Assembly (NCBI GenBank): GCA_963711725.1
Contig: CAVQFO010000023.1
Coordinates: forward strand, 62,001-126,000
Length of the DNA stretch: 64,000 nucleotides
DNA from: CAVQFO01 sp963711725
Lineage (GTDB): Bacteria > Pseudomonadota > Gammaproteobacteria > Nitrococcales > Aquisalimonadaceae
Direction: 5' to 3'
The notes under the pieces were generated by a model. The model saw only the letters and a list, made by a program, of their open reading frames with translations, did not search any database and had not been told where the DNA came from. The position numbers and the translations under genes are program-made. Shown here piece by piece: positions 35,665 to 44,800 of this stretch. Numbering within the stretch: the stretch's first letter is position 1; every line of letters starts with the position of its first letter.

Positions 35665-35983
35665 AGAGACCATACGGACAGTGGATCAGCGGTTCCGGTC
35701 ACCAACTTTCCGGCACCGCTGCCCGGCTTTGACAGCACCCCTTTCGAAAGTGGCCGAGATCGCCGCGCAGGCGCAGACCGTCGCCACCACCAACACTCGC
35801 TATCCTGCGAGGCCGGCTACACTTTTTATCGATGCAACCGCCCCGGGCCTCGAGGATTCCAGAGCATGGGTCGCCACCAACGCGATTGCACTGCCCGGCG
35901 TCCGGACGTATATATGAGTGACGGTTCAATGTACGAGACTTAACCAACAACACGCTCGGTCCCGCTGGATTTGAGAGGGGTAC
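35665..35983. other. Gene-free stretch with a promoter
   Basis: 319 bases without a credible gene. The right end contains a promoter-like pair at 35886-35914; nothing else was recognised. Confidence 0.5.
35886..35914 (+). promoter_or_regulatory. Candidate sigma-70 promoter for the EAL gene
   Basis: TTGCAC (35886-35891) and TATATA (35909-35914) are separated by exactly 17 bases and lie about 70 bases before the EAL gene start, in the most AT-rich patch of the spacer. Confidence 0.55.
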
Positions 35984-37678
35984 ATGGTTGAACGCAACAC
36001 GCCGCCAGCATTGATGCGTCTTGCCGATGCCTATGGCCGACTCCCGGAATGGGTTCACGCGCCGGCTATTGCGATCACGCTTTTTGCCGCAACCCTCCTG
36101 GTGGTGCTGACCGGAGGACCACCCTCGGCCCTGGTCCAGATCTTCTTCGCTCCCATTCTGCTGGCGGCCTTCCGATTCCGGTTTCGTGGTGGACTGATTT
36201 GCGGTGTTCTGGCCGGGATTCTGGCCGGCCCGATCGCCTACGTGCTCATGCACGGTTTCGCGCTGACGGCGGTGTCGACATCCACCGTACTTCATTGGGC
36301 CTTCCGGATTGCATGGATGAGCGTCATCGGAGGGGCAATCGGCGCCGCGGTGTCGTACGCAAGCTCCCGGGCCGAAGCGCTTTCCTTCCACCTGAGCACC
36401 GACGCAGCCACTCAACTGCCGAACCTCGAGGCGGCCCGACGCTACGCCAAGCAGCTGGCACAACACGAAGCGCGTGGCGGGAGTGTGACAAAGACCGCCC
36501 TTCGGGTTACCAATTTTCAGAGCCTCATCAACGCGTTCGGTCACCGATTCGCCGATGAGGCCATGTGTCAGGTGGCCAACCAGCTCCGCGTCGAGATTCC
36601 CCCGGAGTCGTACCTCGCCCGTGTCAGCCGAAGCACGTTCGCGGTCCTGACCACCGGCACCCAGGAGGATCACGCCCCGGGGAACGGGGCGTTGTTGTCG
36701 AGAATTCAGCGGGCGCCGATTCTGGTCGAAGGCATCGCGGTATATCTGGATTTCGCCATGGGGCTTGCCAGCGTGGAAGCCAGGCATTTCGACGTCGACC
36801 GCCTTTTCGCGGACGCCGAGACCACGGTCACCGAAGCGGACGCATCGGGCGTGAGCTTCGCACTCCACGATCCTCTGACCAGTGGGCGCCAGCGAGACCG
36901 CGTCCGCCTGCTCGGCGAAATCGATTCGGCCATGCGTTCGGGGCAACTGATGCTCGCCTACCAACCCCGGTTGGATCTGCGCAGAAACATCGTCTCCGGC
37001 GTCGAGGCGCTGTCACGGTGGAAGCATCCCGAAAGAGGCTGGGTTCCACCGAGCGAGTTCGTGCCGCTGGTGGAACAGACCCGCTTTGTGGATACGTTTA
37101 CCCGGTGGGTCCTGCGCGAGGGGGTGAAGCAACAGGCCGCATGGCGCGGCCGCGGACACGAAATGTCCATGTCGGTCAACATTTCCGCCAACAACCTCAC
37201 CGACGACTGGCTGCTCGACTACGTCGAAGGATTACTCCGGGAATTCGAAATACCCGCGTCCGCACTGGAACTGGAAATCACCGAATCGGCTTTCATGGAA
37301 GTTACCGACAGGAAGCTGGATCTGCTCCGCAAGCTGGCGGAATCCGGGCTAGGCATCGCAATCGATGACTTCGGCACAGGCTACGCCTCCCTGGCCTATC
37401 TCCGACAATTGCCCGTGGATGTACTCAAGCTCGACCGGGCATTCATCGAAAACGATCTGCACGAGGCCCAGGATCATCTGATCGTCAGGCGCATCGTGCA
37501 GATGGCCAAGGACCGCAATCTTCGCGTGGTCGCCGAGGGCGTGGAAACCGCCGAGGCGCTTCAGGCGGTTCGCCGTCTGGACTGCGACGAAGCCCAGGGC
37601 TTCCTGATCGCCAAACCGATGTTTCCGCCCGAGGTCGAACGGCTGTTCGGCAAGGCCTGGAATACCAAGGCAATCTAG
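35984..37678 (+). CDS. Membrane EAL-domain c-di-GMP phosphodiesterase with degenerate GGDEF
   Basis: A 564-residue protein. Residues 25-130 form four to five membrane helices. Residues about 140-300 have the GGDEF fold (TQLPNLEAARRY, ALRVTNFQSLINAFGHRFAD), but the active-site motif is replaced by SRSTFAVL, so it cannot make c-di-GMP. Residues 305-555 form a complete EAL domain: GVEALSRWKHPERG, SVNISANNL, LELEITESAF, the catalytic IDDFGTGYASLAYL, LKLDRAFI and VVAEGVET. It should degrade c-di-GMP, with the dead GGDEF possibly sensing GTP. GAGAGG precedes the ATG. It lies upstream of a cyclase with opposite activity. Confidence 0.93.
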   Translation: MVERNTPPALMRLADAYGRLPEWVHAPAIAITLFAATLLVVLTGGPPSALVQIFFAPILLAAFRFRFRGGLICGVLAGILAGPIAYVLMHGFALTAVSTSTVLHWAFRIAWMSVIGGAIGAAVSYASSRAEALSFHLSTDAATQLPNLEAARRYAKQLAQHEARGGSVTKTALRVTNFQSLINAFGHRFADEAMCQVANQLRVEIPPESYLARVSRSTFAVLTTGTQEDHAPGNGALLSRIQRAPILVEGIAVYLDFAMGLASVEARHFDVDRLFADAETTVTEADASGVSFALHDPLTSGRQRDRVRLLGEIDSAMRSGQLMLAYQPRLDLRRNIVSGVEALSRWKHPERGWVPPSEFVPLVEQTRFVDTFTRWVLREGVKQQAAWRGRGHEMSMSVNISANNLTDDWLLDYVEGLLREFEIPASALELEITESAFMEVTDRKLDLLRKLAESGLGIAIDDFGTGYASLAYLRQLPVDVLKLDRAFIENDLHEAQDHLIVRRIVQMAKDRNLRVVAEGVETAEALQAVRRLDCDEAQGFLIAKPMFPPEVERLFGKAWNTKAI

Positions 37679-37905
37679 TTCGCCCGGGCCGCCCTGGCAC
37701 CCGGCCCAGAGGTCGGCACTGTTCCGCTTTACCCCTCCATCCGCACTGGTTTTCCGATAGGTGTTCCGGGTACTCCTGCCAACGTGACCTAGATCAAGCG
37801 GACGGCATTCAGCGCACCGATCGTGGTCCGTTCATGTAAGAATACGCGCCAAAGAGGCAGTAAGAGGACGTACTGCGAGATCCGAGGAAAAAGGTTCACA
37901 GACGC

Positions 37906-39534
37906 GTGTTTCCAAAAAAGATCTATTCTGTGGTGGCGCTGGCCGCGCTACTGGTCTGCGGCTTTCTCGCCACCAGCCTCATCAGCTACTTTGTCGCCCA
38001 CGACTCGCTTTCGCACCGGATCTCCGAGGAGACCCTGCCGCTAACCAGCGACAACGTGTACTCGGAAATACAGCGTGATCTTCTGCGCTCAGTGCTCATT
38101 TCCTCGCTCATGGCCCACGACACCTTCGTGCGCGACTGGACCCTGGCGGGCGAAAAAGACACAAAGAAGATCATTCGCTATTTGGCCGAAATCCGGAAGA
38201 AGTACGACACCATAACGGCCTTCTTCGTCTCGGACAGCACCCTCCGCTACTACCATCCCGACGGGATTCTCAAGACAGTCAGCCCCGATGACCCGGGCGA
38301 TGCCTGGTATTTCAGGGTTCGGCGGATGAACGAGCCCTACGAAATCAATGTGGATTCCGACACGGCGGACCGTTCCCGGCTCGACATCTTCGTCAATTAT
38401 CGAGTCACGGATTTCAACGATCACTACATCGGCGCCATCGGCGTAGGCCTGTCGGTGGACGCCGTGCGCGACATGATCGAGTCCTATCAGAAGCGCTACG
38501 GCCGCCGCATTTATTTCATAGACCGGGAAGGCCGCGTCAAGCTGCACGGCAGCCAGTTCGACGGGATGAACGACATCCACGATCGCAGCGGCCTCGCGCA
38601 GTTCGCCACCCGGATTCTGACCAACCCGAGCTCTTCGTTTTCCTATGTCGGTGCGAACGGCGACAAGACCTACGTCAACGCAAGACTGGTACCCCAATTC
38701 AACTGGTACCTGGTGGTGGAACAACAGGCCTGGCCGGACGAGGCGCGAATCCTCAAGACACTCGCGCTGAACATCATCATTTCGCTGGTCATCACCGTTC
38801 TTGTGCTGTTGCTGGCGCACTTGCTCATCCGCGGATATCAGCGGCGCCTTGAGGCCATGGCCACGACCGACAAGCTAACGGGTGCGGCCAACCGACATGT
38901 GTTCGAAGTCCTGTTCGAGCAAACGGTGAAAACCTCGAAGCGCCGAGGCGAACCGGTCTGCGTGGTAAGTCTGGACATCGACCACTTCAAGGCCGTGAAC
39001 GACAACTTCGGGCACGCCGGCGGCGATGCGGTGATTCAGGCACTGGCCGACAACGTACGCGCAGAGATGAGAGAGTCGGATACGCTCTGCCGCTGGGGCG
39101 GCGAGGAATTCCTGGTCCTGATGCCCAACTGTCAGGTCGAGAACGCCGCTCATCGGGCCGAGGCTATACGCAACGCGGTCCGTAACAAGCCCATCCGCTT
39201 CGGGCGCGACGACATCCGGATCACCATCAGCCTGGGCGTTGCCCAGTACCGAGAAACCGAGAGCCTGGATTCCCTGGTGGCTCGCGTAGATTCGGCACTG
39301 TACCGATCGAAACGTGATGGAAGAGATCGCGTTAGCGTCGACCCCGGAAGAGCCGCGTGGATTCGGCGCTGTACCGTTCAAAACGCGAAGGACGGGACCG
39401 AGTCAGCGTTGCGCCTCCGAGCGAAACACCGGCATCCGACGCGCCCGCATAACCTGACAGCCCAGCGAAACCTTTCGAGCACGGGCACCACCGGAAACAG
39501 CGCCGGGCATCTCCGCGAGTTCGGGGGTAGTTAG
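37906..39534 (+). CDS. Cache-domain membrane diguanylate cyclase
   Basis: Makes c-di-GMP from two GTP. 542 residues from a GTG start. A first membrane helix (VVALAALLVCGFLATSLISY) is followed by a periplasmic double-Cache-like sensor (about 35-285; DAWYFRVRRM, VNYRVTDFNDHYIGAIGVGL, YFIDREGRVKLHG). A second helix (IIISLVITVLVLLLAHLLI) precedes the GGDEF domain: DKLTGAANRHVF, LDIDHFKAVNDNFGHAGGD, and WGGEEF with an inhibitory RxxD site five residues before it (RESD). The C-terminal 75 residues after RDRVSV are abnormal: they read through a diverged second copy of the domain end in the wrong frame (39357-39410). The natural end was probably near 39340. Confidence 0.92.
   Translation: MFPKKIYSVVALAALLVCGFLATSLISYFVAHDSLSHRISEETLPLTSDNVYSEIQRDLLRSVLISSLMAHDTFVRDWTLAGEKDTKKIIRYLAEIRKKYDTITAFFVSDSTLRYYHPDGILKTVSPDDPGDAWYFRVRRMNEPYEINVDSDTADRSRLDIFVNYRVTDFNDHYIGAIGVGLSVDAVRDMIESYQKRYGRRIYFIDREGRVKLHGSQFDGMNDIHDRSGLAQFATRILTNPSSSFSYVGANGDKTYVNARLVPQFNWYLVVEQQAWPDEARILKTLALNIIISLVITVLVLLLAHLLIRGYQRRLEAMATTDKLTGAANRHVFEVLFEQTVKTSKRRGEPVCVVSLDIDHFKAVNDNFGHAGGDAVIQALADNVRAEMRESDTLCRWGGEEFLVLMPNCQVENAAHRAEAIRNAVRNKPIRFGRDDIRITISLGVAQYRETESLDSLVARVDSALYRSKRDGRDRVSVDPGRAAWIRRCTVQNAKDGTESALRLRAKHRHPTRPHNLTAQRNLSSTGTTGNSAGHLREFGGS
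39286..39410 (+). repeat. Diverged tandem copy of the GGDEF C-terminal coding segment
   Basis: 54-base units at 39286-39339 and 39357-39410 both encode VDSALYRSKR[D/E]GRDRVSV but differ at 12 bases, 11 of them silent. The second is out of frame by two bases and continues to a sensible end (APPSETPASDAPA and stop). It looks like the tail of a second GGDEF gene whose body was deleted. Confidence 0.75.
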
Positions 39535-39614
39535 CGCCGAACCGGTCCCAATCATGTTCTGGCCCAAATGCTGCGTGGTTTCAAAGTTGCAATTTACTTC
39601 CGCGTGAGACGCCC

Positions 39615-39648
39615 GCCCGCGGTGGCAACAGCGTTCGCCACCGCGGGC
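39615..39648. terminator. Bidirectional hairpin between convergent genes
   Basis: GCCCGCGGTGGC (39615-39626) and GCCACCGCGGGC (39637-39648) form a perfect 12-bp stem with a ten-base loop between the cyclase and DUF2167 genes. Neither side has a clear T-run. Confidence 0.6.
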
Positions 39649-39672
39649 CAGGCAATCCGTTTCTCGAAAGCT

Positions 39673-40553
39673 CTAACTGCCTTTCCTTCGGAAAAACTTT
39701 GCCACGCCGCCGAACGCCACGGCGCAGCCAACCAGAATCAGCTTGAAGAACTTGGCAAAAAAGGCGGCCGCCAGCGCGAACAGGCCGAGCTTTTTCGCCA
39801 CCACGCCGGTCACCAGCGCGGCGATGCCGTATTCCGCGACCTTGTCCGTGGAGCTATCGAAATCCCCATAGCGCTTGCCGGCGTTGTATTCAAGCGAAGA
39901 CAGCAAGGTCGCCGCCTGTGGCTTGTACTGATCGATCTCATTACGGGAGGCAATCAGATTGATCGTGATGTAGCCTTCGCGCCCCAGCGCATAGGTCTTG
40001 TAATTGACGACTTGAGCCGATTGCTGGCGCTGGTTTTTGTCCCGGGCGGCCGCCGACCACACAAGTCGGTGGGTAGTCGCATCGTAGCGGGGCGCCTGCA
40101 CCCAGCCGATCACTTCGAGCTCGGGGAATCCCCGCTTGCGTCGTTCCGCGTTGGCTTGTTCGGTTCCGTCCTTGAGGCTCTGCAACAGGGCGTCCGCATC
40201 CCAATCCCGAGCCTCGTCGTCCTTAATGTATCCGGAATCCTCGTACTCCACTTCCGCATACCAACCGCCTCTTCAGCCGGAAAGATCAGACCGAGAAAGC
40301 GATCGTCAACAACGTTGCCCATGGCCCGCATGTAATGGGACGCGGCCGGTAACGGCGCAAAGAGGAAACGTTTGTCTAGATGAAGAACGGCTTGGCTACG
40401 CAAGCCGATGTTAACGGGACCGGGCTTGATGCTGCTGCGAACTTCGGCAATGGCCCGATCCAGTTCCTGACGCTGAGAGTCCATGGTGCCGGCTTCCGCC
40501 TGCGCCACCGACATAAAAACAATCCCCAATAACACAATAGCCAGCTGACGCAT
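39673..40553 (-). pseudogene. DUF2167 membrane protein, one frameshift
   Basis: Signal peptide (LAIVLLGIVFMSVAQAEA), then a periplasmic domain with GPVNIGLRSQAVLHLDKRFL and FLGLIFPAEEA. After a missing base near 40268 the frame continues with YAEVEYEDSGYIKDDEARDW, then ANAERRKRGFPELEVIGWVQ and APRYDATTHRLVW. The end carries two membrane helices and a basic tail (KFFRRKGS). These are all DUF2167 landmarks; repaired length is about 293. Function unknown. The single lesion between conserved halves suggests a read error. Confidence 0.85.
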
Positions 40554-40756
40554 GACGCCCCCAATTCCATTTAGTCTGATTGTTCGTGCCCAGGCCGCCT
40601 TCGACGGGCGGCTCAGTGCAGACTATGCGAGCGCCGCCGCGATGGCAATTTCCCGTTCCTCTTCGCGGTGAACGCCATAATTTGTCATTTTGCCGATCCC
40701 GCGCCGCCACCTTTGCCCACCAGACTGTGTTCAAACCGTTGAGGGGAGGTCTGGAC

Positions 40757-42043
40757 ATGGGAAAGCGTTGCTTGGATATCGTCGCGGCTGGATCGGGGTT
40801 GATGGTGTTAAGTCCCTTGATGCTGCTGATTGCCGTGTTGATCCGACTGGACGACGGCGGCCCGATCTTCTTTCATCAGGCACGACTGGGCCGGGATAAG
40901 CGACTGTTCAACGTTCACAAGTTCAGGTCCATGCGCAATGGAACAGTCACCCGCCTTGGTTGCTGGCTTCGGGGAACCGGCCTGGACGAACTGCCGCAGT
41001 TGGTCAACGTGTTGCGCGGACAGATGAGTATCGTCGGCCCACGTCCGCTGACGGAGCAGGACGTATTGCGGCTTGGCTGGAACGACCCGGCGCACGCGCT
41101 GCGCTGGAGCGTGCGGCCCGGCATCTCCGGCCCAGGGCAAATCTACGCCGGGCGAGGACGTAAGCTTTCCTGGTTCATGGATCGCGTCTACGTTGAGCGG
41201 CACGGCCTGCTCATGGATGCTCGGGTCATTCTGGTGTCGGCGGCCATGAACCTGATTGGCAAACATCGGGTACGCGCGTATTTGCGTCGTCGGCGCCATC
41301 CCTCCATGCCCGATTGGCGAGGCTGGGCACGGCGTTTCGAAGCCCGCGCGCACCGCCTCCTCCCCGTGCCTCAGAAAGCGGCGCCGAACGTGCCGGCTAG
41401 CGTGGCTCGCTCGTTGGCCGTGATCCAACTCGGAGAGTCCGGCGGAGGGAACGCCATCGATCAGGTTGAACAGTCGCGGTTGCCTGGCATCAACCAGCAC
41501 TACCGCAGGGCCGTCCGCTATTTCGTTGCCGAGGAGCAGCGCCACGCCGATATCCTGGCCCTATGTGTCGGGCAACTCGGCGGCCGCCTGATCCGGGACA
41601 ACTGGACGGCCAAGCTGTTTGTGCTCGTCCGCCGGTTGATGGGGGTCCGTTTGAAGATTCTGGTGCTGCTAGCCGCGGAGGTAATCGGCATCTGCTACTA
41701 CCGGCTGCTGGCGAGCCGTCTTCCCGATTCGGAAATCCGCGATTGGCTTAAAGAGCTGGCCAGGGACGAAGAAGATCACTTGGCCTTTCACTGCGAATTC
41801 CTGCGTTTCCACGCGGACGCGGGGTGGCGCCGGTGGTTGTTCCGCCTGACTTGGCGAGGGACCACTTACGCCGCGATGGCGGCCGTAGCGTTCGACCACC
41901 GCAGGGCAATTCGCGACCTGGACATTCCCATGACGCTGCTCTGGCGGCGGTGGTTGTACCTGATCCATGCCGCGGAGCGGCTGGTGGTGGAGCCCACGAA
42001 CGACCTCGCCGCGCTGCCGGAACTCGGCGGGCAGATCCTGTGA
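40757..42043 (+). CDS. Sugar transferase fused to a ferritin-like diiron domain
   Basis: A 428-residue two-domain protein. Residues 1-175 are a bacterial sugar transferase that moves a sugar-1-phosphate onto undecaprenyl phosphate. The helix LDIVAAGSGLMVLSPLMLLI starts it, followed by GPIFFHQARLGRDKRLFNVH, KFRSMR, GLDELPQLVNVLRGQMSIVG, PRPL and the end block RPGISGPGQIYAGR. Residues 215-350 form a four-helix domain with full diiron ligands: Glu227, Glu260-x-x-His263, Glu308, Glu338-x-x-His341. That is the E/ExxH/E/ExxH layout of rubrerythrin and COQ7. A basic linker (180-210) joins them. One uninterrupted frame, GGGAGG site before the ATG. No other polysaccharide gene is nearby. The combination is one I do not recognise; substrate and oxidation target unknown. 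Confidence 0.85.
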   Translation: MGKRCLDIVAAGSGLMVLSPLMLLIAVLIRLDDGGPIFFHQARLGRDKRLFNVHKFRSMRNGTVTRLGCWLRGTGLDELPQLVNVLRGQMSIVGPRPLTEQDVLRLGWNDPAHALRWSVRPGISGPGQIYAGRGRKLSWFMDRVYVERHGLLMDARVILVSAAMNLIGKHRVRAYLRRRRHPSMPDWRGWARRFEARAHRLLPVPQKAAPNVPASVARSLAVIQLGESGGGNAIDQVEQSRLPGINQHYRRAVRYFVAEEQRHADILALCVGQLGGRLIRDNWTAKLFVLVRRLMGVRLKILVLLAAEVIGICYYRLLASRLPDSEIRDWLKELARDEEDHLAFHCEFLRFHADAGWRRWLFRLTWRGTTYAAMAAVAFDHRRAIRDLDIPMTLLWRRWLYLIHAAERLVVEPTNDLAALPELGGQIL

Positions 42044-42085
42044 TCGCAAGCGGGCCCCATCGGAGAGGCCGGCACGGCAAACAAG

Positions 42086-43135
42086 CTAGTGGCGGCCGCC
42101 CTTGATCGCGGGTGCAACCCGGCGGCGGTTCCGACGCCGCCGCGTGCCCCAGGTCAGGGCCGCCGCCGTCGCCCCCAGCACCGCGGTCGTGGCAACCGTC
42201 GTCGCCACCGGATGTAGCATGGCCTGGGTATAGATACTGTGCTTGAACACCGGGCTGGTGCCGCCGGTTTCCTTGCCGTCGGGCTCCGGCGAGTAGAGGC
42301 TGTTCTCGTCCCGGGGACGGGCGGGCTCCCGCGTGGTTTCCAGGCGCGCCATGATCTTGCGCATGGTGCGCTCGGCGGCGCCCGGAGCGAGGTTGTAGAG
42401 GAAAGTGTTCAAACGCCCGCCGCCGCCGATCACGATTTCTCGACGAGGATGCTCGGCGCAATACAGGATCGCCTCCGCCGCCAGTTCGGGCACATAGGCC
42501 GGCGGGGGGTTCTGGGGCATCCGGCGCATGTAGTTCTTGCCATGGTGACGCAGAGGCGTGTCGATGGACGAGGGTTTGATGATGGATACGCTGATGGGCA
42601 CCCCCTCCCGATGAAGCTCCATGCGCAGGGTGGAAGTGAATGCTTTCACCGCATGTTTGGATGCGCAATAGGTGCCCTGGAACGGCACCGGCATATCCGA
42701 CAGGATGCTGCCCATGTTGATAATGGCCCCGCCCTTCCCGCGCAGGTATTTCACCGCGGTCATGGAGCCGTTGAACACGCCCCAGTAGTTGATATCGAAG
42801 AGCCGGTGATGGTCTTCGGGCTTGACGTCGTCGAGGGAGCCGTAGATCGTCAGCCCGGCCAGATTCGCCCAGGTGTCGAAACCGCCGAAGCGTTCCACCG
42901 CGGTGGCCGCAATACGCTTGACGTCCTCTTCGTTGGTCACATCGGCAGCCACCGCCACGGCCTCCCGGCCCTGCCCACGGAGCTCGTCCACCAAGTCCTT
43001 CAACTCTTCCTCGGCGCGGGCCACCAGGACCAATCGAGCGCCCCGCTTGGCGGCCCGGCGTGCGGTCACCAGACCCATGCCGCTTGAAGCGCCGGTGATG
43101 ACCATGACCTGTTGCTCTATCGGCTTGAGATTCAT
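42086..43135 (-). CDS. SDR family oxidoreductase with C-terminal membrane helix
   Basis: A 349-residue short-chain dehydrogenase. Cofactor motif VITGASSGMGLVTARRAAKR, NLAG, active-site Ser in NMGSILSDMP, and YCASKHAVKAF (YxxxK). After position 290 comes a Pro-rich linker, then one membrane helix (HPVATTVATTAVLGATAAAL) and an Arg-rich tail, so it is tail-anchored. Substrate unknown. AAGGGGAC precedes the ATG at 43135. The same frame is open further upstream into the HExxH protein gene, but the stretch 43136-43350 reads as non-coding. Confidence 0.88.
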   Translation of the reverse strand: MNLKPIEQQVMVITGASSGMGLVTARRAAKRGARLVLVARAEEELKDLVDELRGQGREAVAVAADVTNEEDVKRIAATAVERFGGFDTWANLAGLTIYGSLDDVKPEDHHRLFDINYWGVFNGSMTAVKYLRGKGGAIINMGSILSDMPVPFQGTYCASKHAVKAFTSTLRMELHREGVPISVSIIKPSSIDTPLRHHGKNYMRRMPQNPPPAYVPELAAEAILYCAEHPRREIVIGGGGRLNTFLYNLAPGAAERTMRKIMARLETTREPARPRDENSLYSPEPDGKETGGTSPVFKHSIYTQAMLHPVATTVATTAVLGATAAALTWGTRRRRNRRRVAPAIKGGRH

Positions 43136-43350
43136 CTGTCCGTCCCCTTTATCCGCTGAAGGTAATTCCGTGGAGCCCATCCCGGGCATTTGGACGGTAC
43201 CGGATGGAACCGCCGCCTGCCGGGCTGATTTGGGCGCGGAACGGACTCGGTCAACGCGAATAGAGGGAAATCCAGAATGTAGGGAGATCAGGGTATCTGC
43301 GGGCTGCGGGAGCCCGGCTTCCGCTACGTGACGGAGCGCCCGAGGGCGCG

Positions 43351-43840
43351 TCAGGCCATCGCCTCTTCCGGCGTCCGGAATGCTTCGCGGAATGCCAAGA
43401 ACAGGAAGCAACACCAACAGAACCGAAGCCAGCACATGTTCAAACGCGGCGATACCCCGGCAGCTGTCGAGCAGGCCAAACCGGGTCAGAAGCCAGTGCC
43501 AGTCGTGAATGCCGCCGCCCACCAGCGGCAACCTCTGAGCCTTGGCGTCGCCCAGGTATTCGGCCATGTACATCATGCTCTCCGCGAACCAGAATCCGCA
43601 GACGGCGGCCTCGAAGCGCTGCCCGTTGCGAAGAAACACGATGCCGCACACGGCCGGGAACGTGAGCTGGCCTATGGTGCCGCCCAGGAATTGCAGGGTT
43701 TCGCCGAAGGGTCGCAGAAAGACATGCCCCGCCTCGTGAAAAACCAGGTTCACGCCATCGAGAAAATGGTAGCGATAGGCGAAGATCAGCCACAGGGCAT
43801 AAGGGACAAGCAACAGGCACAGGAGCTTCTTGTAGGTCAT
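43351..43840 (-). pseudogene. HExxH membrane protein (M50-like), probable frameshift near the end
   Basis: An integral membrane protein with four or more helices and a zinc-type HEAGH motif (residues 35-39, in LDGVNLVFHEAGHVFLRPFG), then GETLQFLGGTIGQLTFPAVC and GFWFAESMMYMAEYLGDAKA. Site-2-protease-like but short. In the read frame it runs on into the downstream SDR gene without a stop. Shifting one base near 43415 gives a natural ending FLAFREAFRTPEEAMA with a stop at 43351-43353. I infer a one-base error and two separate genes. Function unknown. Confidence 0.7.
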
Positions 43841-43912
43841 GACGGACTCTTCTTGCGGGGCCGTTTACCGGTCCAAGTATACCCTCGGCGCCGGTGAACT
43901 AAACTTGCGCGT

Positions 43913-44722
43913 ATGCCCCATCTGATCTGCAAGCCGGGCCCGCCGCTCGACCGCTACGTGGACGTCCTCTGGTACTGGGAAGGCGCCCCCACGGCGCACC
44001 ACCTCGAGCGGCTGATGCCCGACGGCGCCCAGAACCTGGTGATCAATCTGCATCAGAACGTCATCCGCTCTTACGAACCGCAGAATCCGCGGCGTTTCCG
44101 AAGCCTCTCCGGCGCCGTGGTCACCGCCGCCAGAGCGGGCTTCGAGGTCATCGACACCGACTGCCAGCGGCGCATCGCCGGCGCGCACTTCCGGCCCGGC
44201 GGCGCCTACCCGTTTCTGGGCGTACCCGCCGACGCGCTGGACGAATACGACGTGGACGTGGAAACCCTATGGACCGGCGACGAGCGCTACCTCCGCGAAC
44301 AAATGCTGGAAGCGCCCCACCCCGGAGCAGCACTACGGGTCCTTGAACGGCACCTGCTCGCACGGCTTCGGATCGGTGGCCATCCCGTGGTGCCGTTCGC
44401 CCTGGCCGCTTTGGAGCGCGCGGCACCCGTTGCGGCCGTTGCCGAGCGCGCGGGCCTGAGCGTGCGCCGGTTCATCCATTGCTTCCGGCGGGAAGTCGGG
44501 CTCACTCCCAAGACCTACGCGCGGGTATGCCGGTTTCAGCAGGTCGTCCGCCACCTCCACAGGCGGGACGAAGTGAACTGGGCGGAGCTGGCGCTGGAGT
44601 GCGGCTACTACGATCAGGCCCATTTCATTCACGATTTTCGGCGTTTCTCCGGCTTCACGCCCACCGCCTTCCTGGCGCAGCCCAGAGCCAGCGTGAACCA
44701 TGTTCCCCTGCCGGAGTCCTGA
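43913..44722 (+). CDS. AraC family transcriptional regulator
   Basis: A 269-residue regulator. The N-terminal domain is of the DUF6597 type (CKPGPPLDRYVDVLWYWEG, PDGAQNLVINL, GAHFRPGGAYPFLGVPADAL). The C-terminal double helix-turn-helix covers VAERAGLSVRRFIHCFRREV, GLTPKTYARVCRFQQVVRHL and CGYYDQAHFIHDFRRFSGFT. It is followed 78 bases later by a VOC protein gene on the same strand, a frequent pairing, so it may control that gene. Confidence 0.92.
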   Translation: MPHLICKPGPPLDRYVDVLWYWEGAPTAHHLERLMPDGAQNLVINLHQNVIRSYEPQNPRRFRSLSGAVVTAARAGFEVIDTDCQRRIAGAHFRPGGAYPFLGVPADALDEYDVDVETLWTGDERYLREQMLEAPHPGAALRVLERHLLARLRIGGHPVVPFALAALERAAPVAAVAERAGLSVRRFIHCFRREVGLTPKTYARVCRFQQVVRHLHRRDEVNWAELALECGYYDQAHFIHDFRRFSGFTPTAFLAQPRASVNHVPLPES

Positions 44723-44800
44723 ACGGTCAATTTCTTACAATCCTACGAACCGGCGGTGGCGCTACGGTAGGCGTTCCCATCCCGACTACAGGAGGTTGCC

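Noticed and set aside
42086..43840. A single 584-residue fusion of the HExxH membrane protein with the SDR
   Set aside because: The linker reads like non-coding sequence, the SDR has its own ribosome site at 43135, and a one-base shift gives the membrane protein a natural end at 43351. Two genes with a probable indel are more likely.
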